This document shows positions 8,441 through 16,339 of a DNA stretch of 36,690 nt, one piece after another (the first letter of the stretch is position 1; every line of letters begins with the position of its first letter). Source of the stretch: Streptomyces malaysiensis subsp. samsunensis (GTDB lineage: Bacteria; Actinomycetota; Actinomycetes; Streptomycetales; Streptomycetaceae); contig NZ_JANIIC010000083.1 of NCBI RefSeq assembly GCF_024519315.1, positions 1 through 36,690 on the forward strand, read 5' to 3'. A program made the position numbers and the translations under genes. A model generated the notes under the pieces. The model did no database searches and had not been told where the DNA came from. It saw nothing but the letters and a program-made list of their open reading frames with translations.

Positions 8441-8779
8441 CGCACACCGACCCCGGAACTGAATACGAAGCCGCGTCGTTGCAGGCGGTAAGCGCGGCAA
8501 AGCACCTGATCGGAGGTACGTGCCGGTAGGGGGTGCCGACTTCCGACCGGTCGAGCTATGTTCGGTTGTGAGGGATGGCGGGTGCTATGACTCGCTCATC
8601 CGCTTGGCGTGTTTTGCCTGCATTCTGGTGAGGCTTGGAACAAACGGGGTTGAGATCCTCTCCGTGGGAAGGAGGAGCTGAAAGCGCCAAGCCGGCGGCT
8701 CCGGAAGACACCGGAGCCAAGTGCACAAGGGATGACGCTCCGATATTGACTTTGGAGCTACCCGGGAACGGAGTTCTGC
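8441..8779 (+). promoter_or_regulatory. Long structured leader region of hpf
   Basis: This 339-bp gap has lower GC than its surroundings and several possible RNA stems: GCTTGGCG (8602-8609) with CGCCAAGC (8685-8692), a perfect 8-bp hairpin GGCTCCGG/CCGGAGCC (8697-8704 with 8711-8718, loop AAGACA), and GCTCC/GGAGC (8737-8741 with 8754-8758). GGAAC-N18-GTT at 8455-8480 resembles the SigR-type ECF promoter consensus and would give a leader of nearly 300 nt. A 37-codon GTG frame (8568-8681) exists, but its codon use is weak and it is not called as a gene. No known riboswitch class was recognised. Confidence 0.35.
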
Positions 8780-9469
8780 GTGGACATCGTCGTCAAGGGC
8801 CGTAAAACTGAGGTGCCCGAGCGGTTCCGGAAGCACGTGGCCGAGAAGCTGAAGCTGGATAAGATCCAGAAGCTCGACGGCAAGGTGATCAGCCTCGACG
8901 TCGAGGTGTCCAAGGAGCACAACCCGCGGCAGTCCGACCGCGCCGACCGAGTGGAGATCACGCTCCGCTCGCGGGGCCCGGTGATCCGGGCGGAAGCCGC
9001 CGCGGCCGATCCGTACGCAGCGCTGGACCTGGCGGCCAGCAAGCTGGAGGCACGGATGCGCAAGCAGCACGACAAGCGCCATACGCGCCGTGGCAACGGT
9101 CGCATTCCGGCCAGCGACGTGGCTGTCACCGTGCCCAACGCGGCGCGTATCAACGGGCATGGCGAGATCGCCCCCCAGCGCACCGCGGAAACCGTCCCCA
9201 CCACCCGGATGGGCCCCCTGGAGGTGCAGGGTGAGGGCCCCCTGGTGGTCCGGGAGAAGACCCACGCCGCGGTCCCGATGACGCTCGACCAGGCTCTCTA
9301 CGAGATGGAGCTGGTCGGGCACGACTTCTATCTTTTCGTCGACTCCGACACCAACCAGCCCAGCGTCGTCTACCGGCGGCATGGTTATGACTACGGGGTG
9401 ATTCATCTTCAGCCGGAAGCGTTCGTCGGAGAGGCACCCGGTGGCGCCGGCGGCGCACTCGGTGGCTGA
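8780..9469 (+). CDS. hpf: Long-form ribosome hibernation promoting factor
   Basis: Binds the 30S decoding region and, in its long form, dimerises ribosomes into 100S particles during stationary phase or stress. The 229-residue product has the S30AE/YfiA domain (1-100, beginning MDIVVKGRKTEVPERFRKHV, with the basic RMRKQHDKRH at its end), a linker, and the C-terminal dimerisation domain (about 165-218, VPMTLDQALYEMELVGHDFYLF... then VVYRRHGYDYGVIHL). GTG 8780 is preceded by GGAG 7 bases upstream. It has a long leader with hairpins and is followed by a good terminator at 9508-9541, so it may form its own transcription unit. Confidence 0.95.
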   Translation: MDIVVKGRKTEVPERFRKHVAEKLKLDKIQKLDGKVISLDVEVSKEHNPRQSDRADRVEITLRSRGPVIRAEAAAADPYAALDLAASKLEARMRKQHDKRHTRRGNGRIPASDVAVTVPNAARINGHGEIAPQRTAETVPTTRMGPLEVQGEGPLVVREKTHAAVPMTLDQALYEMELVGHDFYLFVDSDTNQPSVVYRRHGYDYGVIHLQPEAFVGEAPGGAGGALGG

Positions 9470-9507
9470 CCGAGAAATTCAGCCGAATCCATCCTGACAA
9501 GTGAGTG

Positions 9508-9541
9508 GTGCCCCGGAGCGCCTGTGCGCCCCCCGGGGCAC
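9508..9541. terminator. Terminator after hpf
   Basis: GTGCCCCGG (9508-9516) pairs perfectly with CCGGGGCAC (9533-9541), with an inner GCGC/GCGC stem. There is no T tract, which is common for Streptomyces terminators. Confidence 0.65.
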
Positions 9542-9602
9542 CTCCGTGCGACCACGGCGGGACCATTCCGCCGTCCGGGCATGAAATCATGGCCGAGCGG
9601 CC

Positions 9603-9627
9603 AACCGGTGTACCGAAAGCACCGGTT
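9603..9627. promoter_or_regulatory. Inverted repeat upstream of the response regulator
   Basis: AACCGGTG (9603-9610) and CACCGGTT (9620-9627) are a perfect 8-bp inverted repeat with a 9-nt spacer, ending 64 bp before the response-regulator ATG. It could be an operator or a second hairpin terminator for hpf. Confidence 0.4.
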
Positions 9628-9691
9628 GACGCCAGACCGAGTGCACCAAAGGTGCGGACCGCAAGGGCCATGGCCTTCAGGGGGAGGAACG

Positions 9692-10441
9692 ATGGCGGAC
9701 AGCTTCGGGCCCGTGTCCGACGCCGGTGAAGACCATGGCGTCGGTCCGGACGGGGACGAGCCGCGCGGCGAGCCGCGCAAGGAGCCGATTCGGGTCCTCG
9801 TAGTGGACGACCACGCGCTCTTCCGGCGTGGATTGGAGATCGTCCTGGCCCAGGAGGAGGACATCCAGGTCGTCGGCGAGGCGGGGGACGGGGCCGAGGC
9901 GGTGGACAAGGCGGCGGATCTGCTGCCGGACATCGTCCTGATGGATGTGCGGATGCCCAAGCGCGGGGGGATCGAGGCATGCACCGCCATCAAGGAGGTG
10001 GCACCCAGCGCCAAGATCATCATGCTGACGATCAGCGATGAGGAAGCCGATCTCTACGACGCGATCAAGGCGGGGGCCACGGGCTATCTGCTGAAGGAGA
10101 TCTCGACCGACGAGGTCTCGACCGCCATCCGTGCGGTGGCGGACGGCCAGTCGCAGATCAGCCCGTCGATGGCGGCCAAGCTGCTGACCGAGTTCAAGTC
10201 GATGATCCAGCGCACCGATGAGCGGCGGCTGGTGCCCGCGCCCCGGCTCACCGACCGGGAGCTGGAGGTGCTCAAGCTGGTGGCGACCGGTATGAACAAC
10301 CGGGATATCGCCAAGGAGCTGTTCATCAGCGAGAACACCGTGAAGAATCACGTCCGCAACATTCTGGAGAAATTGCAGCTGCACTCCAGGATGGAGGCCG
10401 TGGTCTATGCGATGCGGGAGAAGATCCTCGAGATCAGATGA
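9692..10441 (+). CDS. Orphan NarL/LuxR-type response regulator
   Basis: A 249-residue DNA-binding response regulator with no histidine kinase gene beside it. Residues 1-32 are a variable acidic tail. The receiver domain follows (D39, D40, phosphoacceptor D85 in LMDVRMPK, T113, K135), then a LuxR-type helix-turn-helix (about 184-245; LTDRELEVLKLVATGMNNRDIAKELF then NTVKNHVRNILEKL). All phosphorylation residues are intact, so a distant kinase is expected. ATG 9692 has GGGGAGGAACG directly upstream, a very strong ribosome binding site; the open frame to 9524 is not used. The ortholog is a conserved neighbour of hpf and secA in Streptomyces. Target genes are unknown. Confidence 0.93.
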   Translation: MADSFGPVSDAGEDHGVGPDGDEPRGEPRKEPIRVLVVDDHALFRRGLEIVLAQEEDIQVVGEAGDGAEAVDKAADLLPDIVLMDVRMPKRGGIEACTAIKEVAPSAKIIMLTISDEEADLYDAIKAGATGYLLKEISTDEVSTAIRAVADGQSQISPSMAAKLLTEFKSMIQRTDERRLVPAPRLTDRELEVLKLVATGMNNRDIAKELFISENTVKNHVRNILEKLQLHSRMEAVVYAMREKILEIR

Positions 10442-10450
10442 GGGTTCCGC

Positions 10451-10500
10451 CCGGAGCCCCGGGCAATCCGGAGCCCTGGGCAGCCCGGAGCCCCGGGCGG
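10451..10500. repeat. 17-bp tandem repeat, 3 copies
   Basis: Units CCGGAGCCCCGGGCAAT, CCGGAGCCCTGGGCAGC and CCGGAGCCCCGGGCGG (last unit 16 bp) run head to tail, starting 10 bp after the response-regulator stop. Each unit contains a CCCGGG-type palindromic core, so the RNA could fold back. Confidence 0.8.
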
Positions 10501-10608
10501 ACGGCCGGGCTGCCGGCGTACATCGTGCGGGCGCCCGGGTGCGCGCTGAGTCGGCGCGACGTCACACTCCACCGGGATCATCCGCGCGAACTCGCTCGCC
10601 TGCGAGGC

Positions 10609-10633
10609 GGCCCGGGGCCACCGGGCCCCGGCC
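10609..10633. terminator. Possible bidirectional terminator
   Basis: GGCCCGGGGCC (10609-10619) faces GGCCCCG then GCC (10624-10633) across a 4-nt loop with one bulge. It sits between two convergent genes, where a terminator serving both strands is expected. No T tract. Confidence 0.4.
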
Positions 10634-10749
10634 TGCTCATCGTTGCTGCTGGCCGGAGCGGAGACCGTCAGGAGATCCTCCTCGACACCCCCACAGAAGC
10701 GGGCCGACGGCGTCGATGCCGGGCCTCCGCCGGGGCTGTTCGGGGCGGT

Positions 10750-11946
10750 TCAGTCGATCGTCGCCGCGACCGCCGCCGTGAGCGGTGCGGCGAGCTCCGG
10801 GCGGTCGACGCGCTCGATCCGTACGGAGTCACAGCCCACCCATGCGGCCGCCTCCCACAGCGCCTGCGCCATGGGGGCCACGGCCTTCGGCGACTCCAGT
10901 GACACCTGCCGGGCGACCAGGGTCTTCCCCTCCCGGGCCGGATCGACCCGGCCCAGCAGCCGCCCGCCCGACAGCAGCGGCATGGCGAAGTAGCCGTAGA
11001 TCCGCTTGGGCCTGGGCACATACGCCTCCAGCCGATGGGTGAAGCCGAAGATCCGCTCGGTGCGCGCCCGATCCCATATCAACGAGTCGAAGGGCGACAG
11101 CAGAGTGGTGCGGTGCCGGCCGCGCGGCGGGGTGGCCAGCGCCTCGGGGTCGGCCCAGGCGGGCTTGTCCCAGCCCTCGACCGCGACCGGCACCAGCCCC
11201 GAATCCGCGATCACCGCTTCCACCTGCTCGCCCTTGAGCCGGTGGTAGTCGGCGATGTCCGCCCGGGTGCCCACGCCCAGGGACTGCCCGGCCAGCCGGA
11301 CCAGCCGGCGCAGACACTCCAGGTCGTCCAGGTCGTCATGGAGCAGGGCGTCCGGCACGGCGCGCTCCGCCAGGTCGTACACCCGCTTCCAGCCGCGCCG
11401 CTCGACGCACACCACCTCGCCGAACATCAGCGCCCGCTCGACCGCGATCTTCGCCGCCGACCAGTCCCACCACGGCCCGCCGTTCTTGGCCCCGCCGAGC
11501 TCGGTGGCGGTCAGCGGGCCCTCCGCGCGCAGCTGCTTCACCACCGTCTCGTACACCCCGTCCGGCAGCTCGTGGTTCCAGTGCGGACGGTCGCGGTAGG
11601 CGCGGCGGCGGAAGGCGAAGTGCGGCCACTCCTCGATCGGCAGCACACAGGCGGCATGCGACCAGTACTCGAAGGCGTGGGTGCCGGTCCAGTAAGCCGA
11701 CTCGACCTCCTTACGGCCGACCGCGCCCAGCCGCGCGTATGGAATCAGCTCGTGTGAGCGGGCCAGCACCGAGATCGTGTCCAGCTGCACCGCGCCCAGA
11801 TGGCGCAACACGCCCCGCACCCCGCCACGCCGGTCGGGGGCGCCCAGCAGCCCCTGGGCGCGCAGCGCGATCCGGCGCGCCTCGTCGGCGGAGAGTGCGG
11901 TCTCGGGCGTGCGGTCCACGGTGGATCCGATGGCGGCGTTCGTCAT
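10750..11946 (-). CDS. AlkX/YcaQ-type winged-helix DNA glycosylase
   Basis: A 398-residue member of the HTH_42 (YcaQ/AlkX-AlkZ) family. Characterised members are DNA glycosylases that remove alkylated purines, including unhooking of interstrand crosslinks; AlkZ protects azinomycin B producers. Visible signatures: the catalytic-type motif Q54-L-D56 in GAVQLDTISVLARSHE (QxD is the AlkX form, QxQ the AlkZ form), the WSHAACVLPIEEWPHF and RAYRDRPHW region, a winged-helix stretch, and the C-terminal LLSPFDSLIWDRARTERIFGF and YGYFAMPLL blocks. ATG 11946 is preferred over the upstream TTG at 11976; the ribosome binding site is weak. It is co-directional with the GNAT gene 160 bp upstream. The exact lesion cannot be told from sequence. 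Confidence 0.87.
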   Translation of the reverse strand: MTNAAIGSTVDRTPETALSADEARRIALRAQGLLGAPDRRGGVRGVLRHLGAVQLDTISVLARSHELIPYARLGAVGRKEVESAYWTGTHAFEYWSHAACVLPIEEWPHFAFRRRAYRDRPHWNHELPDGVYETVVKQLRAEGPLTATELGGAKNGGPWWDWSAAKIAVERALMFGEVVCVERRGWKRVYDLAERAVPDALLHDDLDDLECLRRLVRLAGQSLGVGTRADIADYHRLKGEQVEAVIADSGLVPVAVEGWDKPAWADPEALATPPRGRHRTTLLSPFDSLIWDRARTERIFGFTHRLEAYVPRPKRIYGYFAMPLLSGGRLLGRVDPAREGKTLVARQVSLESPKAVAPMAQALWEAAAWVGCDSVRIERVDRPELAAPLTAAVAATID

Positions 11947-11987
11947 GCGCGTCACCGTAGTGGCACCCACTGACAACGCCGCCGATG

Positions 11988-12019
11988 CCCGGATCCACCG
12001 ACGCCCGGATCCACCGACG
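11988..12019. repeat. 16-bp direct repeat, 2 copies
   Basis: CCCGGATCCACCGACG occurs twice head to tail (11988-12003, 12004-12019) and then decays into further GACGCCCGCCC-like units to about 12060. It lies between the GNAT and AlkX-like genes, in the probable leader of the latter. Confidence 0.75.
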
Positions 12020-12107
12020 CCCGCCCGATACCTGACGCCCGCCCGACGCCCGTCCGATGCGCCCTGGCGCCGCCCCAGCCCCCGTCAGATCGCCGACGGC
12101 GCCCGGC

Positions 12108-12755
12108 TCAGACCGCCGACGGCGCCGCGGATGGCCTGCCGGGCGCCCCGGGCGCGTTGGCCGCCTCGGACGCCTTGGCGGGCAGATACGGCGTGGTCGA
12201 CGGCAGACCCCAGTCGGAGGGCAGCAGCGCGCCGCGCCAGGCGTCCCGCCGGGTGCCCTGGTGGACGATCCGGGCGCGGTCCGTCCCCTCCATCCGGAAG
12301 CCCACCCCCAGGGCGACCGCCCGCGAGCCCTCGTTCCCGGCCTCGCTGCACCACTCCAGGCGCTCCACCCCGAGCCGGGTGAACGCCCACTCGATCACGG
12401 CCCGCGCCGCCTCGTCCGTGTAGCCGCGCCGGCGGTGCTCGCGCACCGTCCAGTAGCCCAGCTCGGCCTGGTGCTCGGGGGTGCGCAGATGGGCCAGCCG
12501 CACCAGGCCCATGGCGCCGATGAGTGCGCCGTGACCCTTGGTGACCGCGGCGAAGTCGTAGGTCAGGTTGTCACGCCAGTTCTCCGGGCAGATCCGGCGG
12601 GTGAAGTCCTCCGCGTGGGCACGTTCGTACGGGGAGGGCACGCTGGTCCAGCGCTGGATGTCGGGGTCCTGACAAGCCGCGAGGACCGCGTCCGTGTCGG
12701 AGGGACGGAAGGGGCGCAGGACCAGGCGCTCGGTGGTGAGGGTGACAGGCTCCAT
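12108..12755 (-). CDS. GNAT-family N-acetyltransferase (RimJ/RimL-like)
   Basis: A 215-residue acetyltransferase of the RimJ/RimL (Acetyltransf_3) type. It opens with the typical LTTERLVLRPFRPSDTDAVLAACQDP, has GYWTVREHRRRGYTDEAARAVIEWAF (about 100-125, including the acetyl-CoA-binding RRGYT turn) and SEAGNEGSRAVALGVGFRMEG (about 137-157), which matches the usual N-x-x-S-x-x-x-x-x-x-x-GF pattern. The tail after 185 is Ala/Pro-rich. The frame runs further upstream, but ATG 12755 with GGGA just before it is the sensible start. It is divergent from secA and 160 bp upstream of the AlkX-like gene. Substrate unknown; protein N-termini or a small amine are both possible. Confidence 0.9.
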   Translation of the reverse strand: MEPVTLTTERLVLRPFRPSDTDAVLAACQDPDIQRWTSVPSPYERAHAEDFTRRICPENWRDNLTYDFAAVTKGHGALIGAMGLVRLAHLRTPEHQAELGYWTVREHRRRGYTDEAARAVIEWAFTRLGVERLEWCSEAGNEGSRAVALGVGFRMEGTDRARIVHQGTRRDAWRGALLPSDWGLPSTTPYLPAKASEAANAPGAPGRPSAAPSAV

Positions 12756-12997
12756 GCGTCCCGAGTCTGCGCCGCCGTCGTCACTCACCGCGAGCGGTTT
12801 CGGTGAATTGGAGGGCACCTGGGGGGCCTCCCGGGCGTTGACACGGTGAGGTGACATCCGGTCCTCGTGGTGACGGACCTCCCGGCGTGCCGGGGTCTGT
12901 CTTACGATGGCCGTTGCGGCGGGGCCTGCGCCCCTTGACAATGCCGCGCCAGCGCACCCCGACCGTGCCAGGCCCGACCGGCAAGGAGCCAGCCTAC

Positions 12998-15850
12998 GTG
13001 TCCGTCCTCAACAAGCTCATGCGTGCAGGCGAAGGAAAGATCCTGCGCAAGCTGCACCGCATCGCGGACCAGGTCAATTCCATCGAAGAGGACTTCCTGT
13101 CGCTCTCCGACGCCGAGCTCCGCGCCCTCACCGACGAGTACAAGCAGCGGTACGCCGACGGTGAGAGCCTCGACGATCTGATGCCCGAAGCGTTCGCCAC
13201 GGTGCGCGAGGCGGCCAAGCGGGTGCTCGGACAGCGTCACTACGACGTCCAGCTGATGGGCGGCGCGGCGCTGCACCTCGGGTATGTCGCCGAGATGAAG
13301 ACAGGCGAGGGCAAGACCCTGGTCGGCACCCTCCCGGCGTATCTGAACGCGCTGTCGGGCAAGGGCGTCCACCTCATCACGGTCAACGACTACCTGGCCG
13401 AGCGCGACTCCGAGTGGATGGGCCGGGTGCACCGGTTCCTCGGCCTGGAGGTCGGCTGCATCCTCGCCAACATGACCCCGGCGCAGCGCCGCGAGCAGTA
13501 CGCGTGCGACATCACCTACGGCACCAACAACGAATTCGGCTTCGACTACCTGCGCGACAACATGGCGTGGTCGAAGGACGAGCTGGTGCAGCGCGGCCAC
13601 AACTTCGCGATCGTCGACGAGGTCGACTCGATCCTGGTGGACGAGGCCCGTACGCCGCTGATCATCTCCGGCCCGGCCGACCAGGCCACCAAGTGGTACG
13701 GCGACTTCGCCAAGCTGGTCACCCGGCTCTCCAGGGGCCAGGCCGCCGAGCCGCAGAAGGGCCAGGAGGAGACCGGGGACTACGAGGTCGACGAGAAGAA
13801 GCGCACCGTCGGCATCCATGAGTCCGGTGTCACCAAGGTCGAGGACTGGCTGGGGATCGACAACCTCTACGAGTCGGTCAACACCCCGCTGGTCGGCTAC
13901 CTCAACAACGCGATCAAGGCCAAGGAGCTCTTCAAGAAGGACAAGGACTACGTCGTCATGGACGGCGAAGTCATGATTGTCGACGAGCACACCGGCCGTA
14001 TCCTCGCGGGCCGCCGCTACAACGAGGGCATGCACCAGGCCATCGAGGCGAAGGAAGCGGTGGAGATCAAGGACGAGAACCAGACGCTCGCCACGATCAC
14101 CCTCCAGAACTTCTTCCGCCTCTACGACAAGCTCTCCGGCATGACCGGTACGGCGATGACCGAGGCCGCCGAGTTCCACCAGATCTACAAGCTCGGTGTG
14201 GTCCCGATCCCGACCCACCGCCCCCTCGCCCGCCTCGATCAGTCCGACCTGATCTACCGCACCGAGGTCGCGAAGTTCGACGCGGTGGTCGAGGACATCG
14301 TCGAGAAGCACGCGAAGGGCCAGCCGGTCCTGGTCGGCACCACCTCCGTGGAGAAGTCCGAGTACCTCTCCCAGCAGCTCGCCAAGCGCGGCGTGCCGCA
14401 CGAGGTGCTCAACGCCAAGCAGCACGACCGGGAGGCGACGATCGTCGCCCAGGCCGGCCGTAAGGGCGCCGTGACCGTCGCGACCAACATGGCGGGCCGC
14501 GGCACCGACATCAAGCTCGGCGGCAACCCCGACGACCTCGCCGAGGCCGAGCTGCGCCAGCGCGGTCTGGACCCGGTGGAGCACGCCGAGGAGTGGGCCG
14601 CCGCGCTGCCCGCCGCCCTGGAGAAGGCCGAGGCCGCGGTCAAGGCCGAGTTCGAAGAGGTCAAGGAGCTCGGCGGGCTGTATGTGCTGGGCACCGAGCG
14701 CCATGAGTCGCGCCGGATCGACAACCAGCTGCGCGGCCGCTCCGGCCGTCAGGGCGACCCCGGCGAGTCCCGCTTCTACCTCTCGCTCGGCGACGATCTG
14801 ATGCGGCTGTTCAAGGCGCAGATGGTCGAGCGCGTCATGGCGATGGCGAACGTCCCGGACGATGTCCCGATCGAGAACAAGATGGTCACCCGGGCCATCG
14901 CCTCCGCCCAGTCGCAGGTCGAGCAGCAGAACTTCGAGACCCGTAAGAACGTCCTGAAGTACGACGAGGTCCTGAACCGCCAGCGTGAGGTCATCTACGG
15001 CGAGCGCCGCCGCGTTCTGGAGGGCGAGGACCTCCAGGACCAGATCGGCCACTTCATGGACGACACGATCGAAGCCTATGTGCGGGCGGAGACGGTCGAG
15101 GGCTTCGCCGAGGAGTGGGACCTGGACCGGCTGTGGAACGCCTTCAAGCAGCTCTACCCGGTCAGCGTGACGATCGAGGAGCTGGAGGAGACGGTCGGCG
15201 ACCGCGCCGGGATCACCGCCGAGTTCATCGAGGAGTCCGTCAACGACGACATCCACCAGCAGTACGAGGCGCGCGAGGAGCAGCTCGGCTCCGAGATCAT
15301 GCGTGAGCTGGAGCGGCGGGTCGTGCTCTCGGTCCTCGACCGCAAGTGGCGCGAGCACCTCTACGAGATGGACTACCTCCAGGAGGGCATCGGGCTGCGC
15401 GCGATGGCCCAGAAGGACCCGCTGGTCGAGTACCAGCGCGAGGGCTTCGACATGTTCCAGGCCATGATGGAGGGCATCAAGGAGGAGTCCGTCGGCTATC
15501 TGTTCAACCTGGAGGTCCAGGTCGAGCAGCAGGTCGAGGAGGTCCCGGTCGAGGCGGCGGAGGAGCAGGTCGACCTCGTCAAGGACGTGCAGGACGCGGT
15601 GCCGGCGGGCGCTCCCGCCGCGGGCCCGGCGGGCTCATCGGGGCGCCCCGAGATCCGTGCCAAGGGCCTCGAGGCGCCGCAGCGGCCGGACCGGCTGCAC
15701 TTCTCCGCCCCCACGGTGGACGGTGAGGGCGGTGTCGTCGAGGGCGACTTCCCCAATGGCGAGACGCCTCCTCCGCCCCGGTCGGAGGCCGACGGGCTGA
15801 CGCGGGCGGAGCGGCGCAAGGCGCAGAAGGGGCGCCGCCGCAAGAAGTAG
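12998..15850 (+). CDS. secA: SecA, preprotein translocase ATPase
   Basis: Motor ATPase that drives unfolded proteins through SecYEG. The 950-residue product has the expected order: Walker A in AEMKTGEGKT (98-107), the DYLRDNMAWS segment (183-192), the DEVD Walker B (207-210) followed by SILVDEARTPLIISG, the preprotein-crosslinking domain, the second nucleotide fold with ATNMAGRGTDIKLGGNP and RRIDNQLRGRSGRQGDPG, and the helical scaffold. The tail is Lys/Arg-rich (RAERRKAQKGRRRKK) and lacks the C-terminal Cys/His zinc motif of E. coli SecA, which is usual in actinobacteria. GTG 12998 is chosen because AAGGAG lies about 10 bases upstream and the protein then starts MSVLNKLMRAGEGKILRKL. A hairpin terminator follows. 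TACGAT at 12903-12908 is a possible -10 box without a clear -35. Confidence 0.98.
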   Translation: MSVLNKLMRAGEGKILRKLHRIADQVNSIEEDFLSLSDAELRALTDEYKQRYADGESLDDLMPEAFATVREAAKRVLGQRHYDVQLMGGAALHLGYVAEMKTGEGKTLVGTLPAYLNALSGKGVHLITVNDYLAERDSEWMGRVHRFLGLEVGCILANMTPAQRREQYACDITYGTNNEFGFDYLRDNMAWSKDELVQRGHNFAIVDEVDSILVDEARTPLIISGPADQATKWYGDFAKLVTRLSRGQAAEPQKGQEETGDYEVDEKKRTVGIHESGVTKVEDWLGIDNLYESVNTPLVGYLNNAIKAKELFKKDKDYVVMDGEVMIVDEHTGRILAGRRYNEGMHQAIEAKEAVEIKDENQTLATITLQNFFRLYDKLSGMTGTAMTEAAEFHQIYKLGVVPIPTHRPLARLDQSDLIYRTEVAKFDAVVEDIVEKHAKGQPVLVGTTSVEKSEYLSQQLAKRGVPHEVLNAKQHDREATIVAQAGRKGAVTVATNMAGRGTDIKLGGNPDDLAEAELRQRGLDPVEHAEEWAAALPAALEKAEAAVKAEFEEVKELGGLYVLGTERHESRRIDNQLRGRSGRQGDPGESRFYLSLGDDLMRLFKAQMVERVMAMANVPDDVPIENKMVTRAIASAQSQVEQQNFETRKNVLKYDEVLNRQREVIYGERRRVLEGEDLQDQIGHFMDDTIEAYVRAETVEGFAEEWDLDRLWNAFKQLYPVSVTIEELEETVGDRAGITAEFIEESVNDDIHQQYEAREEQLGSEIMRELERRVVLSVLDRKWREHLYEMDYLQEGIGLRAMAQKDPLVEYQREGFDMFQAMMEGIKEESVGYLFNLEVQVEQQVEEVPVEAAEEQVDLVKDVQDAVPAGAPAAGPAGSSGRPEIRAKGLEAPQRPDRLHFSAPTVDGEGGVVEGDFPNGETPPPPRSEADGLTRAERRKAQKGRRRKK

Positions 15851-15869
15851 CGACCGGGCTGGGGTGAAC

Positions 15870-15907
15870 GGGCCGGGGCGCCGCGCAAGAGCGTGGCACC
15901 CCGGCCC
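15870..15907. terminator. secA terminator
   Basis: GGGCCGGGGCGCC (15870-15882) pairs with GGCACCCCGGCCC (15895-15907) with one mismatch and a 12-nt loop, 20 bp after the secA stop. No T tract. Confidence 0.65.
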
Positions 15908-16108
15908 GTCGCGTCCCCGCCCTGTGGGCGGGTTTCGCGGATCGGGCCGGCTTACGGTGTCGGCCCTGGCGTCCCGGGCCCTATGGGATCCGGCGGACCG
16001 CGCGGCGGGGCCGCATGTCGGTGCTTTCCCCTCCCCGCCCCTTCCCGTAACCATGGGCTACGCCCCTGGACCCCGCTCCTCAAACGCCGGAGGGGCTGGA
16101 TTGGCTCC

Positions 16109-16290
16109 GCCCCTTCCCGTGGCATCGATATGCGGCTCCGCCGCGTGGTAGGGGCTCCGCCCCTGGACCCCGGAGTGCAGGAGGGGCGGAGCCCTGCCGT
16201 GCGGCGGAGCCTTGCCGTGGGGCGGAGTCCTGCCGTGGGGCGGAGTCCTGCCGTGGGGCCGAGCCGCATATCGATGTTGCGGGAAGGGGC
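16109..16290. repeat. 30-bp inverted repeat flanking a 122-bp spacer
   Basis: 16109-16138 and 16261-16290 are reverse complements at 27 of 30 positions; the only differences are three adjacent bases. The shared outer block is GCCCCTTCCCG and the inner block is CATCGATATGCGGCTC. The spacer holds the 18-bp tandem repeats. This could fold into a long RNA stem or be a small non-autonomous element. Confidence 0.85.
16183..16254. repeat. 18-bp tandem repeat, 4 copies
   Basis: Unit GGGGCGGAGTCCTGCCGT. Copies at 16183, 16201, 16219 and 16237; the last two are identical and the first two differ at one and two to three positions. A partial fifth unit follows at 16255. Confidence 0.9.
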
Positions 16291-16339
16291 AGGGGAGGGG
16301 AGCGGCCCGCCGCGAGCGGCGAGATCCGCCGGACGGGGC

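Larger units (their letters stand above)
10442..10749. other. Convergent intergenic region, 308 bp
   Basis: Lies between the 3' ends of the response regulator and the AlkX-like gene. It holds a 17-bp tandem repeat (10451-10500) and a strong GC hairpin (10609-10633). No coding frame with a ribosome binding site was found. Confidence 0.6.
15851..16339. other. Repeat-rich intergenic region, 489 bp
   Basis: Between the convergent 3' ends of secA and the Rv3235-like gene. It contains the secA terminator, two copies of a GGGCTMCGCCCCTGGACCCC element (16055-16074 and 16152-16171) of a kind common between Streptomyces genes, an 18-bp tandem repeat, and a 30-bp inverted repeat enclosing it. No plausible gene was found. 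Confidence 0.7.

Noticed and set aside
8568..8681. Small GTG frame in the hpf leader as a leader peptide
   Set aside because: Codon third positions are not strongly G/C, no ribosome binding site is seen and the product has no recognisable feature. It remains possible but is not supported.
12838..12843. TTGACA as the -35 box of the secA promoter
   Set aside because: No suitable -10 hexamer lies 16 to 19 bp downstream; the better TACGAT box is about 59 bp away.
12902..15358. 818-codon minus-strand frame opposite secA
   Set aside because: secA is unmistakable on the plus strand; antisense frames stay open because of strong third-position G/C bias.
15700..15850. SecA lacking the C-terminal zinc-binding motif as a truncation
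   Set aside because: Actinobacterial SecA proteins commonly end in a basic tail without that motif, and the length is normal.
16183..16254. 18-bp repeats as a CRISPR array
   Set aside because: The units run head to tail without spacers and are too short; no cas genes are present.
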